This document shows positions 52,822 through 63,403 of a DNA stretch of 64,000 nt, piece after piece. Position numbers and translations under genes: made by a program. A model generated the notes under the pieces. That model had not been told where the DNA came from and searched no databases. It was given only the letters and a program-made list of their open reading frames with translations. Every line of letters starts with the position of its first letter. Within the stretch, counting starts at the first letter, position 1. This DNA is from Auricularia sp. M13 (taxonomy: Eukaryota > Basidiomycota > Agaricomycetes > Auriculariales > Auriculariaceae), in the NCBI GenBank assembly GCA_037042915.1, contig CM073202.1, forward strand, positions 1,860,001 to 1,924,000, given 5' to 3'.

Positions 52822-53446
52822 TGTGATTACGGATTTAGGCTAGTTGCTGGCCCGTTGCCAGCAACTGTTTCCACCATGTACTCATTTCTGCGGCTCCCGC
52901 AACCTCACGGACACGTCTCTGACTCTCTCTGACTTGTTTATGACTCGAAGTTTCAGTATATAAGGACCAGTTCGAGTAGGATAGCAATAACAACGGCTCG
53001 GAGCCCAGTTCACCCATCAGTAGCACAATTGAGTGCCTGAGCAGAATTCAAGCCTTTCTCTCGAGTCTTAGCCTTTCTCGGACGTTCTCAATCTCTTAGC
53101 TCATCCGAAGCGGCGGCCAACTGCGAGGAATTCGAGCTTCAGAACATATATTCAAGCTTAGTCACTACAGAGTCTCAAGCGGCTTCTCAGTCCCTGAAGC
53201 GCGAACTTGCAATCTATACAGTAGTTAGGTAGTTTTCCCTTAGCACAGCGGCTCATGAGCACCCGGCTCGTCCAGTAGTTCAGTATCGCGCACTCCGGCG
53301 CACAAGTTCTCGTACCCGTACACGTCCTCCGTTCTAGTCCGTACCCGAAATCGAAGTCCCAGTCACCATCAGCCATCTCCGTTGGCCTCAAGTCCAGAAA
53401 CTATACCTCCCCCAGGTGTGTGATCGCAACTTCAGTGATTACACAC
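52822..53446 (+). repeat. possible solo LTR (about 625 bp) of another family
   Basis: Starts TGTGATTACGG and ends GTGATTACACAC. CAGCC flanks both sides (52817-52821, 53447-53451). An interior TATA box (CAGTATATAAGG, about 52954-52965) lies before Ser-codon-like TC-rich leader sequence. The last two bases are AC, not CA, so the right boundary is uncertain. Confidence 0.45.
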
Positions 53447-53635
53447 CAGCCCCTCCTCCCTCCCGAATTCCTATCCATCCCTGCGTTACTAGCATTTGGC
53501 ACGTTCGCACACAGTCATAGACTTCGCCTGTGCAGTGTCAAAGACTACTAGCACATCCTCTGCCTCAATCCCTTCGTTCCGAAAGTCACTTTTGCGCGGA
53601 TACTCTCGTATTCGTGACTCACTCACACCAAGCAG

Positions 53636-53780
53636 CCAGTCCTTTTTTACCCATTTTCCATGCTGGAAAATAGGTTGAAAATGCTTTGGACGAATATTCA
53701 GCCTGTTTCCAAGGTTTTTTCCGCTTTTCAGCATTTTCAACTCATTTTCCACACTTGAAAACGGGTTGAAAAGGAGTGGC
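53636..53780. mobile_element. small inverted-repeat element (MITE-like), about 145 bp
   Basis: The two halves are imperfect inverted copies of roughly 50 bp: CCTTTTTTACCCATTTTCCA with GGTTGAAAATGCT on the left, and the inverted CCTTTTCAACCCGTTTTCAA with GAGTTGAAAATGCT on the right. No target duplication was determined. Confidence 0.4.
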
Positions 53781-54193
53781 TGCATGGCGTGACTCCCGTG
53801 TTCAAGTTATACATCTTCCCACTCCCCCTGCCATTCTCCTGCACCCTTCTATTCACTTCCTTGTGTGTTTGGGATACTCCACCCACGCACCCTTTTGTTG
53901 TGCAGCTCCTCTCTACTACTGAATCCATTAGGGCGTTTCACGGTAGCGTTTTGAGGCCGTTTTTAAGGTGTTTTGGGACTTGTTTTGTTTTCTGTTTTTG
54001 GCAAAAATGGGACCCCGGAACACGCAAAAAAGGACCGGAAACGACCGAAAAACGGCTCTCGCAGAAACGACCTTGTCGTCGTTTCTGCAGGCTCGTTTCG
54101 TTTTCCCTCTCTTTTCACTAACTCTTTTTTTCTCTCTGCTTCCGTCGGCCCACGAGCTCCGGGACTGGGCTGCCTCTTGACGCTCCTTTCCAT

Positions 54194-55693
54194 GCCTCCC
54201 AAGCCCAAGCCCAAGTCGGGCAAGGCAACCGTCGCCGCCGCCGCTCCAACTGCCCCTGCCATGGGCACACCCACTGCCGTCGCCCATGGAGGCTCTTCTG
54301 GGGCCGCTGCAGCGGGTACTACTGCCGGTGACGTGGAGGACACCGCCAACTCGACCGCCTCGCGTGCGACACGTGTTGAATGGGCCAAGCGACCCGTGCT
54401 GACGGAGCGCCTTGTCAGCTACCTCGTCGACAACCCCGGCTTCCGTATCAAGCTGTTTTCGGACGCTGTCGGCAACGCCAAGAAGGACAACCGCAGGCGG
54501 CAGACGGCCAAGGACTCCAAAGCGCAACATCACCTTACGCTCGCCGAGTTCATCTTCGCCGACGCTGAAGATAGGGAAGCCTTTGAGGCCAACAGGAAGA
54601 AGTTTGCAGATTCCGTTGGGCAACGCTTGGCACGGTGTGTAACGTTCCGTTTACATGATTTTTTTCCGCAAGGAGCTCGGGCAGACAGGCAGCGGACTCC
54701 TGCAGACTGCTGAAGCCGAGAATCAAATCGGTGTGTCTCGTTCTCGCTATCATATGCCATCTGATGGTCGTGGTCTCGCGCGCAGAGGCTATTCGCGTCG
54801 AATGGCCGTGGTGGGACGATCTCCACGCGTTCTGGTCCGAGCTGCCCAACTACGCACCGGTCGGTGTCACAGCATCAGAACCTGGGATCGACCATGCTGC
54901 GGCAGCAGCGTCCTTGTTCAAACCGCTGGCGCGCTCGGAAACTTTCGGCGAGGAGGAAGACGCAGAGATGGACGCTGATCCGATGGTACGCTACCTTCAC
55001 TGTGCATGCTTTGTCGAACTTATGGCGCCCCAGGCAAACGAAGAGGAGGATGACAGCCCTGCTACGATGGATGACAACGATTCTGCCAGGCTTGGCGGTG
55101 CTTCGTTTGATGATCTCGACGACACGAGCAGCGCGCGCGCACAGTCTCACAGCCGTCGCACGTCATCTTCGGGTGCGGACTGGGAGGATGACGTTGATGA
55201 AAACCCCTTCGTTCGTGCTCCTGCTGCTGCTCGGGCTTCACGTGCAGCCAAACCCACGTCCACTCACCGCTCCGATTCCGCTCACCGCTCTGAGTCCACC
55301 TCCCGTCGTTCCGCTCCTGCTTCCCAGGCTTCGTCTCGGTCTGCTTCGCTGCAGCCTCAGACAGCTAAGGCCGCAAAGAACAAGCAAACCCCCCTTGAAG
55401 TCCTTCGAGAGACCCGCCTTGCTGATACCAAGCGCCTTGACACGAAGCGCAAATTTGAGCACAACGAGAATATGGAAATTGCGCAGGTCAAGCGCATGCG
55501 GCTTCAGCTAGAGCATGAGCGTGCTATGCAGGACCGTGAGCATCAGGCGCGCCAGGCTCAGGCGGACCGCAAGCATCAGCTTCAGCTGAAGCAGCTCGAG
55601 CTGCAGATTGCACTTGCCTCTCGCCGTCCCGATCTCAACTTGCAGGGCGCGTTCGAGAACTTTGGCGGCCCTGATCCTGGCCTGGGTTTCTGA
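54194..55693 (+). CDS. Harbinger-associated Myb/SANT-like DNA-binding protein
   Basis: Start at 54194 (MPPKPKPKSGKATVAAAAPT). The trihelix-like domain begins RVEWAKRPVLTERLVSYLVD and continues FRIKLFSDAVGNAKKDN. A short intron follows at about 54635-54672, then ELGQTGSGLLQTAEAENQI. The second intron (about 54731-54785) leads to EAIRVEWPWWDDLHAFWSEL, and a third follows MDADPM (about 54985-55032). The C-terminal half is Ser/Glu-rich and ends in a Lys/Glu/Gln coiled coil (EHERAMQDREHQARQAQADR). In PIF/Harbinger elements this partner binds subterminal DNA and brings the transposase to the nucleus. The precise first-intron boundaries are uncertain: two alternative donors exist and one of them breaks the frame. 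Confidence 0.78.
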
Positions 55694-55753
55694 GGGAAGT
55701 ACATACTCTACGACACTCCTAATCGATACTACTGAGTAGATACACACGCCTAA

Positions 55754-57229
55754 TCATAATCCTAGACTACGGAATAGCTCTGCTTTGAGCTGCTCACGCT
55801 TTCGCTGTCCAGGTGTGAGCCGCTGTGCAAGAGCAGGTACAGTGTCATCGTCGAAGTCCTCCACCTCGTCATCACCCTCGTCTGCACCAAGCCTGAGCAT
55901 TTCCGCAACAAAGTCCTGATCCTCACTATCACCCGCAGTGTAACGGATGATGTTGTGCAGGATGATGCAGCACCGGATCCATGTCAGTGCCATGCGATGA
56001 GCACGCTCGTTGTTGATTTGTTGCCTGAGGTCCTTCAGCGAGCAAAAGCGTCCTTTCAGATACCCCATAGTATGCTCGCTCTTCACACGGACCTGAAAGC
56101 AGTTTCAGTGACCGGCAAGCAGATGTATTTCAACTTGCCGTAGATAGGTGAAAGTTGAACGTGCGATTCTCAGCAACCTTTGCGGTGTTGCCCTTGTATG
56201 GCACAACGCACCAGACTTGGGTGGCGCATGCGGAGTCCGCCCAGATCCACTCTCCTGGCGGGAGAAGTGTCACATGCTGTTGTGCAACACGACTATCGGC
56301 AAAGCATGTTGAATCGTGTGCGCTGCCGCAGTGGCCGAGGACGTAGTCGATGATGATCATGTTGGGTAGATTCACTATCTACATGTTGTTCAGTACAAGT
56401 AATCGACATGGAGCCAGAATACCTGTATATTCAGTGCATAACTGCTCTTCCGAGAGAAGTACGCCTCGCCGTGCCAACCCGGCTTCTCAAATAGCCGGAC
56501 CAGAGTCCCGTCAACCATGCAGAAGCCGCCTTTCCAGGCAGGGCATGAGACTGTCCGAACCCACTCCTTGGCCTCGTCCTTCTCCTCGGCGGTCGGCCAG
56601 CGAACATATTCGTCGTGGAGAGCGAGCAGTGCAAGCATGACACGCTGAGTGGCGTTATACACCATCCCAGATGATTCTCCTGCCCACTGTGCAACTCCTT
56701 CAACAGAGACAGCATTCCCAAAGTGACCGAAACGGTAGAGTGCAATTGCAATCTGCGAGCGAGCTGGCATCTGAGGCTGGTTGGAGTTGTTGGCAAAGAC
56801 TGGGTCCAGCTCCAAGAGGCGAACGATCTCGTCGAACACAGCTGGTGAGCAGCGCAAATTGTGCTGGAAACGCTTTGCATCGCTCGTGTAGAAGTCGTGT
56901 AGGATGAGAGGGAGCTGTGGTGCCTTTGCCACCCCTGCACTCGGCTCTAGAACTCAGATACTAGCCAAGATCGTCAAAGCCTCCTCGGTAGCGCGCATGT
57001 TGGCCATGTAGCTGTCGTCTTCATCATCTGAGCTGAGACGACGAAGACTGAGTGAGTCGCTCGAAGAGCTGGAACTGGAATCGGACGAGTCCGTGTCCCC
57101 TTCAAGAAGCTGCAAACGTCGAAGCGGGGAAGCATGCCCATCCGTAGCGCTCATGTATTGCCCCTGGGACTCCAGAGCATCGTTGATGATGTCCCGGATA
57201 ACACGGGCACGATGTGAGAGTGCTGGCAT
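55754..57229 (-). pseudogene. PIF/Harbinger DDE transposase with one premature stop
   Basis: Start at the ATG ending at 57229 (MPALSHRARVIRDIINDALE); an acidic Ser-rich N-terminus precedes a helix-turn-helix region (FQHNLRCSPAVFDEIVRLLE). Catalytic triad candidates: D in CMVDGTLVRLFEKPG (about 56510), D in WIWADSACATQ (about 56240) and E in VRVKSEHTMGYLKGRF (about 56070). Intron 1 (about 56378-56420) joins YALNIQ to IVNLPNM; intron 2 (56093-56138) has a GC-AG boundary (GGCAAGT donor). TGA at 56954-56956 lies in frame within LASI-stop-VLEPSAG, where relatives have Arg. A CGA to TGA change explains it. Apart from that codon, the gene reads through to a stop at 55754. An alternative would be a 27-bp intron removing the stop, which is shorter than usual. 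Confidence 0.78.
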
Positions 57230-57593
57230 CGCACTGCTGGCGTTGTAGGGGGAGCAGGATAGCTACCTGCCAGTGCGCCGCAGCACACACTTATGAGGTC
57301 CAAAGACTGGGCCAAGTATCCAGTCACTGGGGACCACGGGATACGGTGTTCACTCGGGCCTGCCAGTCCCGGATTCTGTGTGCTGCGGCCCGATGATGTC
57401 AGCAACAAACGAGATTATCTTGAGGCCAAAAAGCACGGTCAACACGGGATTCCATGGAGGGGTTTCACAGTAACCTTAATTTTTGATGGCTTTTTTGCTC
57501 CAAAAAGACTCAGAAACACCATTCAAAATGGACAAAAAACAGCGAAAAAACGGCGTCAAAAATCTACCGTGAAACGCCCTATTGTCGAGAACC

Positions 57594-58055
57594 TGACACT
57601 GCCCCCTGGTTCCAGGAGGATTCCAGGTGGAATTCCGGTGGAAAACCTGCTCCAGACAAAATATTTTCTAAGGGGTAAAAAATTATGTTAGACATCACAA
57701 ATAAGGTTCAGAGATGCACAGCCGCCTCAGGAAACATGAAAACGTTCTAGTAACCTAACCTAACCTAACCTAACCTAACCCCTAACCTAACCTAACCTAA
57801 CCTAACCCCTAACCTAACCTAACCTAACCTAACACTTAATCACAGTTTTTGACGAATTTCCACATTGTTTCCAGTGGAATTCCACCGGAATTCGGCCATT
57901 CTGGCCCATCCGATCCAACAGTCCAGTGGAATTCCACCCAAATTCCACCTTAGGGGGTATACCATCAAAATATGATGGATTTGACATTCTGACACTTTTT
58001 TTGCATAGTTGCATTTTTCCACCTGGAATCCACCTGGAATTGGGGGGCACAGTCA
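57594..58055 (+). mobile_element. telomere-like-repeat MITE, copy 2, intact (about 462 bp)
   Basis: Imperfect terminal inverted repeats of about 37 bp: TGACACTGCCCCCTGGTTCC on the left; the right end read inward is TGACTGTGCCCCCCAATTCC, both continuing GGATTCCAGGTGG. The interior has the (CCTAA)n array 57753-57831 and several GTGGAATTCCAC-like palindromes. There is no coding capacity. It starts 13 bp after the Harbinger element. Target duplication not clear. Confidence 0.65.
57753..57831 (+). repeat. (CCTAA)n array in MITE copy 2
   Basis: About 14 units in three blocks separated by CCCCTAA variants. Confidence 0.9.
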
Positions 58056-58112
58056 CTTACAGCTATTGTCTTAGTCTTTTCTGGCTGTTCAACGTCACCA
58101 TTGCTGCTAGCA

Positions 58113-58655
58113 ATGCCGATCCCTCCCAAGAACGTCCTGAAGCCCAAGGCAAAGAAGCCTGCCCTGCTGCCACCTGTGCACAATATGCAGTTGAAGAAAG
58201 GCACGGACACATAGCCTGAGCCAGAGCTGCCCATCATGCTGCCGGTCAAGAAGCCGGGGGTCAAGAAGGTACTTATCAAGAAGAAGGCGCCGGTGGCGGC
58301 CAAAGGCAAGGCCAAGGCGAAAGCCAAGGCTCCAGTGCTGCCGTTGGCTGACGATGACGAGGATGACGAGGAGGAGGGTGGCGGCAGCAGTGATGAGGAG
58401 GAAGGAGACGAAGAGGATGACAAGCTCAAACTGCCGGCACTGCCTCCGAAGAAGAACGGCAAGAAGGTCACAAAGCAGCCGGTGAAGCCCTTGGCTGCTG
58501 ACCACGTCAAGGTCACCATGGGACGCAAGCCTGCACGCGGCAAGGCCAAGCCCAAAGGAGGTGCCTGCTCGAATAGGTTTCTGCCTGACGGCGTGCTCGC
58601 GGATGCTGAGGAGGAGGATGAAGAAGTCGGCGAGGACGACAACGACGCCAGATGA
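58113..58655 (+). CDS. Lys-rich then acidic low-complexity protein, hypothetical, possible stop
   Basis: From the ATG at 58113 the frame reads MPIPPKNVLKPKAKKPALLP and meets TAG at 58212-58214. From the next ATG (58235) it is open to 58655: MLPVKKPGVKKVLIKKKAPV, alternating Lys/Ala blocks, an Asp/Glu block (DDDEDDEEEGGGSSDEEEGD), then KPLAADHVKVTMGRKPARGK and an acidic end. Composition resembles nucleolar or chromatin-associated disordered proteins. No domain was found. Both frames are the same, so a single change at 58212 separates a long from a short version. Confidence 0.4.
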
Positions 58656-58659
58656 GTTG

Positions 58660-59200
58660 GCCAAGGCCATTGCGCACTCTGTCAGCGAGTTTCTTTTTCT
58701 TTCCTCTCTTCCCTCTGCCCGTCTGTAAGGAGTCGTTACTGGCTTTTGTAGATACATCCACAGTGACTTAAGTAGCTTGTTTGTCCGGGTTTGGTACAAT
58801 TACTGTAAAGGCTAATCCGGCGGGGTCGTTATGATCACGCAATCTGTGGCTGTGTAGATAAGATAACAGATGTAATTGCACTATCGTGCGGAGGACGAAG
58901 GTGAGCTAAGTCCATATCCCAAAGGATGCAGTCCAGCTCTCCTGAGTCCGTCCGCTTATATACATGTTAAAGAGCAATTCTAGAATGTACATGAATGTCA
59001 AAGAACTGAATGTCCTGGAATATTCTCAATCCTGTGCAATGGAATTGTCCAGGATTGGATCCTGTTACAATGACCCCCCCCCTTCTTCAAGATAGTGTTG
59101 TCCTCGACATTAATTTATCATGGAGTCAAAGAAATGTATGCACTGGTGTCCTAAACGTGTGTCCTAAGTAATCATGACGGGCAAATGACAATATAATGCG
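58660..59200. other. stretch without a supportable gene
   Basis: AT-richer sequence with only short ORFs; it includes a C9 run near 59073. Confidence 0.4.
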
Positions 59201-59625
59201 AGTGCAGTATCTAGGCGTTCACCATGACACCTTCCTCAATCCTGTCAACATGGCTCGATTGTATGTCACGCGTGGCCCAGTCCAACAGAACGCGATCCCA
59301 TTCTTCAGTGCAGTACCGTGCTGGGTGCGTGCAGTACCGTGCTGGGCGCCAGCGCAGGAGCCGCTCGGCGATGTCAGGGCGCAAGCAGTGCCCTACGCGC
59401 CAGAACTCGGCGATGGCGTCCTCGGCACCATCAATCCACACTGTGTCAACGTCGCGCACCCAAACGAACTCACCCGTATCAATAAGGATCTTGTAGTCGA
59501 TGCCAGAGATGTTGCCGGCGTTGCAGGTCAGCACACGGCGTGCAAAGAGCTTGGAAAGATGGTGTTGTGGGAACTCGGGAGTTCGGTGATTGAAGATAGG
59601 AAGATGTGCGTAACGCACAAGACGG

Positions 59626-60453
59626 TGTTGCGGTCATCACGGCCGTCGCAAGCTTTGTCCGTTCGCCCGCGGGCTTTACGCCGCTTCACCGAGCGCTCGG
59701 TCGCCGCTGCATACAGTCGGCGCACTGTTTACCCTCGGGCGGAGACTCGGCCAGGGTTGTACGCCTCGGGCTGCTCAACTCGGGATATGATCGACGTGCC
59801 CCTCTCTACCTGTCTAGGGGGTGAGACGACCTCGGCGCATACCTCAATTCGGCTCGGTGGAGGCTTCTTACCCTCGGACCAGGGTTCGGCTGCTCTCCCC
59901 TCGCTGTATGCGTCGGGTATGGGTGTTGTGATGCTCGGGACGGGCTCTAGGGGTCACCCTGAACAGCCTCGGAGGGTCGGGAACGCCTCTATTGGACTCC
60001 TCGCTGGTGCGGTACCCTTCGGATGGATACCAGGCAGGTTATCATCGTCTGGTACAAGCTCGGCTACACCCTCGGACCCTCGGCCCGTGTTCTCATCAGC
60101 TTGGCGCTCTCCCCGCGCACTCAGGAGGTGTCATCCTTCTCGGTCCGTGTCCTCGGCGGGTGTGTGCGTGTGTGTAGCATACCTCAGCACCTTCGCTCTG
60201 TCTCGGACCATGTTCGGCTGGAGGTGTGGGAGGGTGCTGGCACCATGGGAGACGATGATGGACGGACCCCTTAGCTTCGGGATTCCCCTGGACCGGATCA
60301 ACGGACCTTGGAGATGGGTATATAGGCTGTGGGGTGTAGATGTACGTACCCTAGGTTTGGTCTGGTCAATTGTACCGCTTGTCCGTTCTCCCTCGTCCCT
60401 CTCTCCTCTCTTGGGCGTCGGTCTCGGCGAGTGACGAGCGCTCTGCCGTGACA
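59626..60453 (+). repeat. solo LTR (828 bp) of the non-autonomous element family
   Basis: Homologous over its length to 24155-25011 but with many substitutions. TGTTGCGG...CCGTGACA, with target duplication GACGG (59621-59625, 60454-60458). It retains TATATAGG and AGGTTTGGTCT. It is clearly older than the 24155 copy. Confidence 0.88.
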
Positions 60454-60880
60454 GACGGCTGGTCTCGAGCCAGTTGGCGTGCATAATGACACGCTCGTTG
60501 TTGTAACTCTCGTAGGTGTACAGGTCGTTAGAGCGCCACTCAACGGTCTCCCATCCTTGATGCGTGTTAGCAGAACAATCAAAGCGCACGCATGAAGCGC
60601 TCGCACCGTTTGGTCCGCGCCTCATGCCGTTGGCAACCTGCACCCTGGCGCGAATCTCATTGCGCCTGGCTGCGACGTCGTTCTGCATGTCGTCGTCGTT
60701 GTCGTTGATGTCCGGCTAAGGAGTGCCGGGCTGGCTGGTCGCCGTTGACGGGCAGAGGCAGAACGTCTGCAGCAACTTGAGTAAACAATCCTGTGAGCTG
60801 CGAAGCGAATCTCAGCTCACTGTCGGGATGTTGGCTCCCTCAATGTCTGATAAAGTGGCGTGTCGAAAGACGGTGTCGTC

Positions 60881-61560
60881 ATATGCTTCTTAAAGTGTAC
60901 ATTTATTATTTCCCATTGAAAAGGGGGTGTCACACCAATTTGGGTGTCTCTCACCTGTATAAAGTGTGGGAACATCACTTTTGACGTTTGGACACACTCA
61001 GTTGGAGTGTGGACACACTTTGTCAGCAGTGCCGACACTCCCATCAGAGTGCCGACACTCCATCAAGGTGCCGACACTCCAATCAAAGTGCCGACACTCT
61101 TGCAGGTGGGTGAAACACCAAGTTCCCTCACCTCCCAGACCTTCTCCAAACACTGAGATATGATTGGGGATCATGCTCAGAGTGCATTTAAGCCTATATT
61201 TTGAGTTTATTCAAAATTTTATTTTACCAAAAAAGGCAATTTGGACCCTGAGGAGGCATTCAGAGCATGCTCCCCAACCATATCTCAGTGTTTGGAGAAG
61301 GTCTGGGAGGTGAGGGAACTTGGTGTTCCACCCACCTGCAAGAGTGTCGGCACTTTGATTGGAGTGTCGGCACCTTGATGGAGTGTCGGCACTCTGATGG
61401 GAGTGTCGGCACTGCTGACAAAGTGTGTCCACACTCCAACTGAGTGTGTCTGAACGTCAAAAGTGATGTTCCCACACGTTATACAGGTGAGAGACACTCA
61501 AATTGGTGTGGGACCCCCTTTTCAGTGGGCAATAATAAATGTACACTTTAAGAAGCATAT
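60881..61560. mobile_element. foldback element, about 300-bp inverted arms
   Basis: Ends ATATGCTTCTTAAAGTGTAC and its inverse; the arms are near-mirror copies to about 61180 and from about 61260. There is a CGTC duplication on both sides (60877-60880, 61561-61564). Each arm holds four GTGCCGACACTC repeats about 19 bp apart. No protein coding. Confidence 0.8.
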
Positions 61561-61982
61561 CGTCAGCGAACCTGAAGCCAACTAGCCAGAGCCACGAGAC
61601 TGTGAACGTACGATGCACCCAGCCGTCCTCGTCAACTTGAATGTCCTCGCCGCATGCACGTTCGACTATCCAGATTTGGAGGTAAAGCGCGACGCCGTCA
61701 GCAAGGTTGCAGACGTGATGAATGAACGAGCACCAACCGAAGTTGTGAAGGAAGGCGTTGGCTGCTGCTGTATTGGCGTGCACGAACTCCTCAGCGTCTG
61801 GAGCGGCTGCACGCGCGTCGTTGTAGCTCGGTGGCAGGACCTCTTTGAGCGAGGGCATGGAGGAAGCGATGGAAAGGTTGTCGAAGTCGATGAATGGCAT
61901 CGTGGCGAGAGAGAGATTGCGTTGACTGAGTGTCAAAGCATTGGGCCCAGTTTGATGAAGATTGCACAACCACTGCACTCGC

Positions 61983-61990
61983 CTTATATA
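61983..61990 (-). promoter_or_regulatory. TATA box of the split host gene
   Basis: Minus strand TATATAAG, about 85 bp upstream of the ATG ending at 61900. Confidence 0.5.
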
Positions 61991-62104
61991 CACCACAGAG
62001 CCCTCTTTAACCTTCACAAAGCCTTACGATGCCCTTTTTGCATTATTCCGGATTATACTTAGGATCTTGCCGTTGTGAGTGTCTTTCCGTAAATAAGTAT
62101 TCAG

Positions 62105-63400
62105 ATCAATGATCCGTTCAACGCACCGCGGTGTCGCCATCCTGCTCGTTACGTCTGTACCCCATAACGAGTCCCGGTGCGGCTGCCTCGATTTCTGTGT
62201 GAGGTCGCCATGAAGCTTCCTCAATGGGCCTCCCTTTCCACTTCACCAGATACCATCGTGCCTTGTTTCTACCATGTTCCTCGCCGTCGAGGATTGCTTC
62301 GGGCATGAAGAACTCAATGCCGTCCTCGACGTGCATTGGTAGTCCGTACTCTGTGCAACTATTCCACTCGTTGGGTGAAGCAACATGAGGTTTAAGGTAC
62401 TCTACGTTTATTGTACTGTGGATCTTCATGTCCGCAGGAAGCTCGAGCCCGTAACTGTTGACATTGATTACATCAGTTACCCGATATGGGCCAATTCACA
62501 AAAGTCGTAACTTCTTTGTTTTTTGCTTCTTCGCCCATGGCGGATTGATATATTTGGTCGAAAGTAGGACCAAATCGTCTGGCTGGAATTGGTGTTCCTC
62601 ACGCCCTTCATGGTGGTATATCGCCTGACGCCGCTGAACATCTTCAATGGCTTGCACGGCTTGTACTGTTTTTTCCTTGATCATGGCAAGCAAATCGTCA
62701 ACCTCTTTGATATCCGATCTGTCCGTCACGTTAATGAGATCGTGCGGAAGCCTGGCTTGTTGTCCGGTATCCATCTCAAATGGGGTAAAACCAGTCGTCG
62801 CGTTTACACTGCTGTTGTATGCAATTTCCAACATCGGCAAGAGCTCTTCCCAATTGTCTTGCTTGTAGTTAATATATTGGCGAAGCATTGTCTTGAGCGT
62901 CTTGACTGCAGCCTTGCTCTGACCGTCAGTTTGAGGATGGTTCGCTGTTGAAAAGGCCGTTTTTATTCCAAAACATTCCATGATTGACGTCCAAAATGAG
63001 CTGGTAAACTTTCTATCTCTGTCAGAGATTATCACTCGAGGTAAACTGTGTAATCTCACAACGTGGATAATGAACAACTGAGCCGTCGCTTTCGCAGTGT
63101 CATTTTGCTTGCTATAAAGTGTGCTTCGTACATTTATCTACGACTAACAAAATCATGTCGTTCCCATGCAGAGACTTCAAGAACGGACCTTCAAAGTCCA
63201 CCGTTATTGTATGCCAACGCTCATTGACCACTGCTAATGGCTGTAGTAGCCCTGCTGGTGGGCGATTGGCATATTTATTTTTCTGGCACTTATCACAACT
63301 TGCCACGTACTTTTTGACGTCTAAATGAATCTTCAGCCAATAGTAAGGTAGACGACACGGAAACTCAGCAAAGCTACCAAATGCGGCAAGTGACTGCTGT
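62105..63400 (-). pseudogene. Ty3/Gypsy integrase-chromodomain fragment, inactive
   Basis: From 63306: MASCDKCQKNKYANRPPAGL (second half of the integrase zinc site), ITVDFEGPFLKSLHGND with the first core Asp, VIISDRDRKFTSSFW with the second, and HPQTDGQSKAAVKTLKTML, where the Glu expected after TDGQ is Lys. A stop (TGA near 62499) precedes IGPYRVTDVINVNSYGLELP. The chromodomain RWYLVKWKGRPIEEASW follows, ending at about 62118. This is a different lineage from copies A and B (low identity). RT and gag are absent; the right side runs into the inverted repeat at 63404. Confidence 0.8.
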
Positions 63401-63403
63401 CAG

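Larger units (their letters stand above)
53930..57580. mobile_element. PIF/Harbinger DNA transposon, structurally complete
   Basis: Terminal inverted repeats AGGGCGTTTCACGGTAG at 53930 and its inverse ending at 57580; similarity extends inward about 35 bp. The 3-bp duplication ATT (53927-53929, 57581-57583) fits Harbinger. The element carries the two usual genes, convergent: a Myb/SANT-like protein (+) and a DDE transposase (-), with stops only about 60 bp apart. Confidence 0.87.
59211..61900 (-). pseudogene. host gene of unknown function split by a foldback element and a solo LTR
   Basis: Start at the ATG ending at 61900 (MPFIDFDNLSIASSMPSLKE), with a TATA box on the minus strand (plus 61983-61990). 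Exon 1 runs to WLWLVGFRFADD, then the foldback element 60881-61560 intervenes. Across it, the frame resumes DTVFRHATLSDIEGANIPT, followed by an intron-like donor GTGAGC near 60824. Further exonic sequence (VANGMRRGPNGASASCVRFD, TVEWRSNDLYTYESYNNERV, IMHANWLETS) leads to the solo LTR at 59626-60453. After it come AHLPIFNHRTPEFPQHHLSK and ILIDTGEFVWVRDVDTVWID, ending at 59211. Removing each insertion with one copy of its duplication restores adjoining sequence. The protein family was not recognised. Confidence 0.55.

Noticed and set aside
61013-61110. Regular GTGCCGACACTC repeats as a CRISPR array
   Set aside because: Spacers are only 6-8 nt, the units are mirrored in the other arm, and the host is a eukaryote.
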